Assembly: GCA_018110855.1 (NCBI GenBank) | Contig: JAGBFZ010000108.1 | Span: 1 to 6,976 of the forward strand | Direction of reading: 5' to 3' | Length of the DNA: 6,976 bases | Origin: Oscillospiraceae bacterium | GTDB lineage: Bacteria > Bacillota > Clostridia > Oscillospirales > Ruminococcaceae | Shown: positions 6,734 to 6,976 of the stretch, in pieces | Position numbering within the stretch: the stretch's first letter is position 1 | How the letters are laid out: every line of letters begins with the position of its first letter | The notes under the pieces: generated by a model | Told to the model about the DNA's origin: nothing | Seen by the model: only the letters and a program-made list of their open reading frames with translations | The model's database searches: none | Made by a program: the position numbers and the translations under genes

Positions 6734-6976
6734 TTATAATGAAGCTTTGCTTCTTTCGGCGATCTCGATAAATGCGTCCTCAAAATTATCCTTTCCTGCC
6801 TGTGCTTTCAGCTCGTCGGCAGTTCCTACTGCTCTGAGACAGCCGCCTGTCATTATGGCTATCCTGTCGCAGAGGGCTTCGGCTTCGTCAAGGTAATGGG
6901 TGGTGAGAATGATGGTCATTTTGGATTTAAGCGCCTTTATTGCTGTCCAAAGCTCACGCCTTGCAAGAACGTCAAG
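6734..6976 (-). CDS. ABC transporter ATP-binding protein, C-terminal fragment (gene runs off the right edge)
   Basis: Only the last 80 residues are visible, open without a stop up to the window edge. The fragment begins LDVLARRELWTAIKAL, whose first two residues are the D-loop that normally follows Walker B. The sequence then reads MTIILTTHYLDEAEALCDRI with the switch (H-loop) histidine in TTH, followed by IAIMTGGCLRAVGTADELKA, the usual end of the nucleotide-binding domain. The Walker A, Q-loop, signature and Walker B motifs must lie beyond 6976. The THYLDEAEALCDRIAIM pattern is typical of the CcmA/DrrA-type exporters, and this subunit would supply ATP hydrolysis for the permease 19 bp downstream. 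An internal ATG at 6919 could be mistaken for a start, but the conserved sequence clearly continues upstream of it. Confidence 0.92.
   Translation of the reverse strand, partial: LDVLARRELWTAIKALKSKMTIILTTHYLDEAEALCDRIAIMTGGCLRAVGTADELKAQAGKDNFEDAFIEIAERSKASL

Noticed and set aside
6715..6783. N-terminal extension of the permease overlapping the ATPase gene
   Set aside because: The extra residues are a second-frame reading of the conserved ATPase end and lack a ribosome binding site, while AAAGGA at 6724-6729 fits the ATG at 6714.
1..6976. Search for mobile elements, CRISPR repeats, tRNA genes or a new defence system
   Set aside because: I saw no transposase or integrase motifs, repeated spacers, terminal inverted repeats or cloverleaf sequences. 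Every gene belongs to a known housekeeping or transport family.

Overview
The window looks like chromosomal housekeeping DNA from a Gram-positive Clostridia-type bacterium, most likely in the Ruminococcus / Oscillospirales area. That placement is an inference. It rests on a Firmicutes-style long RecJ with a C-terminal extension, a bifunctional Rel enzyme rather than a RelA/SpoT pair, strong AGGAGG-type ribosome binding sites, a consensus SigA-type promoter and roughly balanced base composition. All supported genes lie on the minus strand, so the biological order runs from right to left.

Right part (about 5903-6976): the 3' end of an ABC transporter ATPase gene is followed after 19 bases by an ABC-2 type permease gene. 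Together they encode a small exporter. A 9-bp hairpin with a six-U tail just past the permease stop closes this unit.

Middle and left (1-5857): a strong extended -10 promoter at 5829-5857 starts a tight four-gene unit in the order recJ (ssDNA exonuclease), rel ((p)ppGpp synthetase/hydrolase), an amidohydrolase of the MTA/SAH deaminase-like group, and recG (branch-migrating helicase, cut off by the window edge). The spacings are 37 bp, 21 bp and a 4-bp ATGA overlap, and no terminator is visible inside. The unit couples replication-fork repair (RecJ, RecG) with the stringent response (Rel). The amidohydrolase may belong to nucleoside or purine salvage, but its substrate cannot be read from the sequence.

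I found no mobile element, CRISPR array, tRNA or rRNA, and no clearly new biological system. The points most worth a second look are the recJ start (near-leaderless ATG versus an internal TTG with a ribosome binding site), the divergent active-site motifs of the amidohydrolase, and the rel-recG neighbourhood, which resembles the spoT-recG arrangement of enterobacteria.
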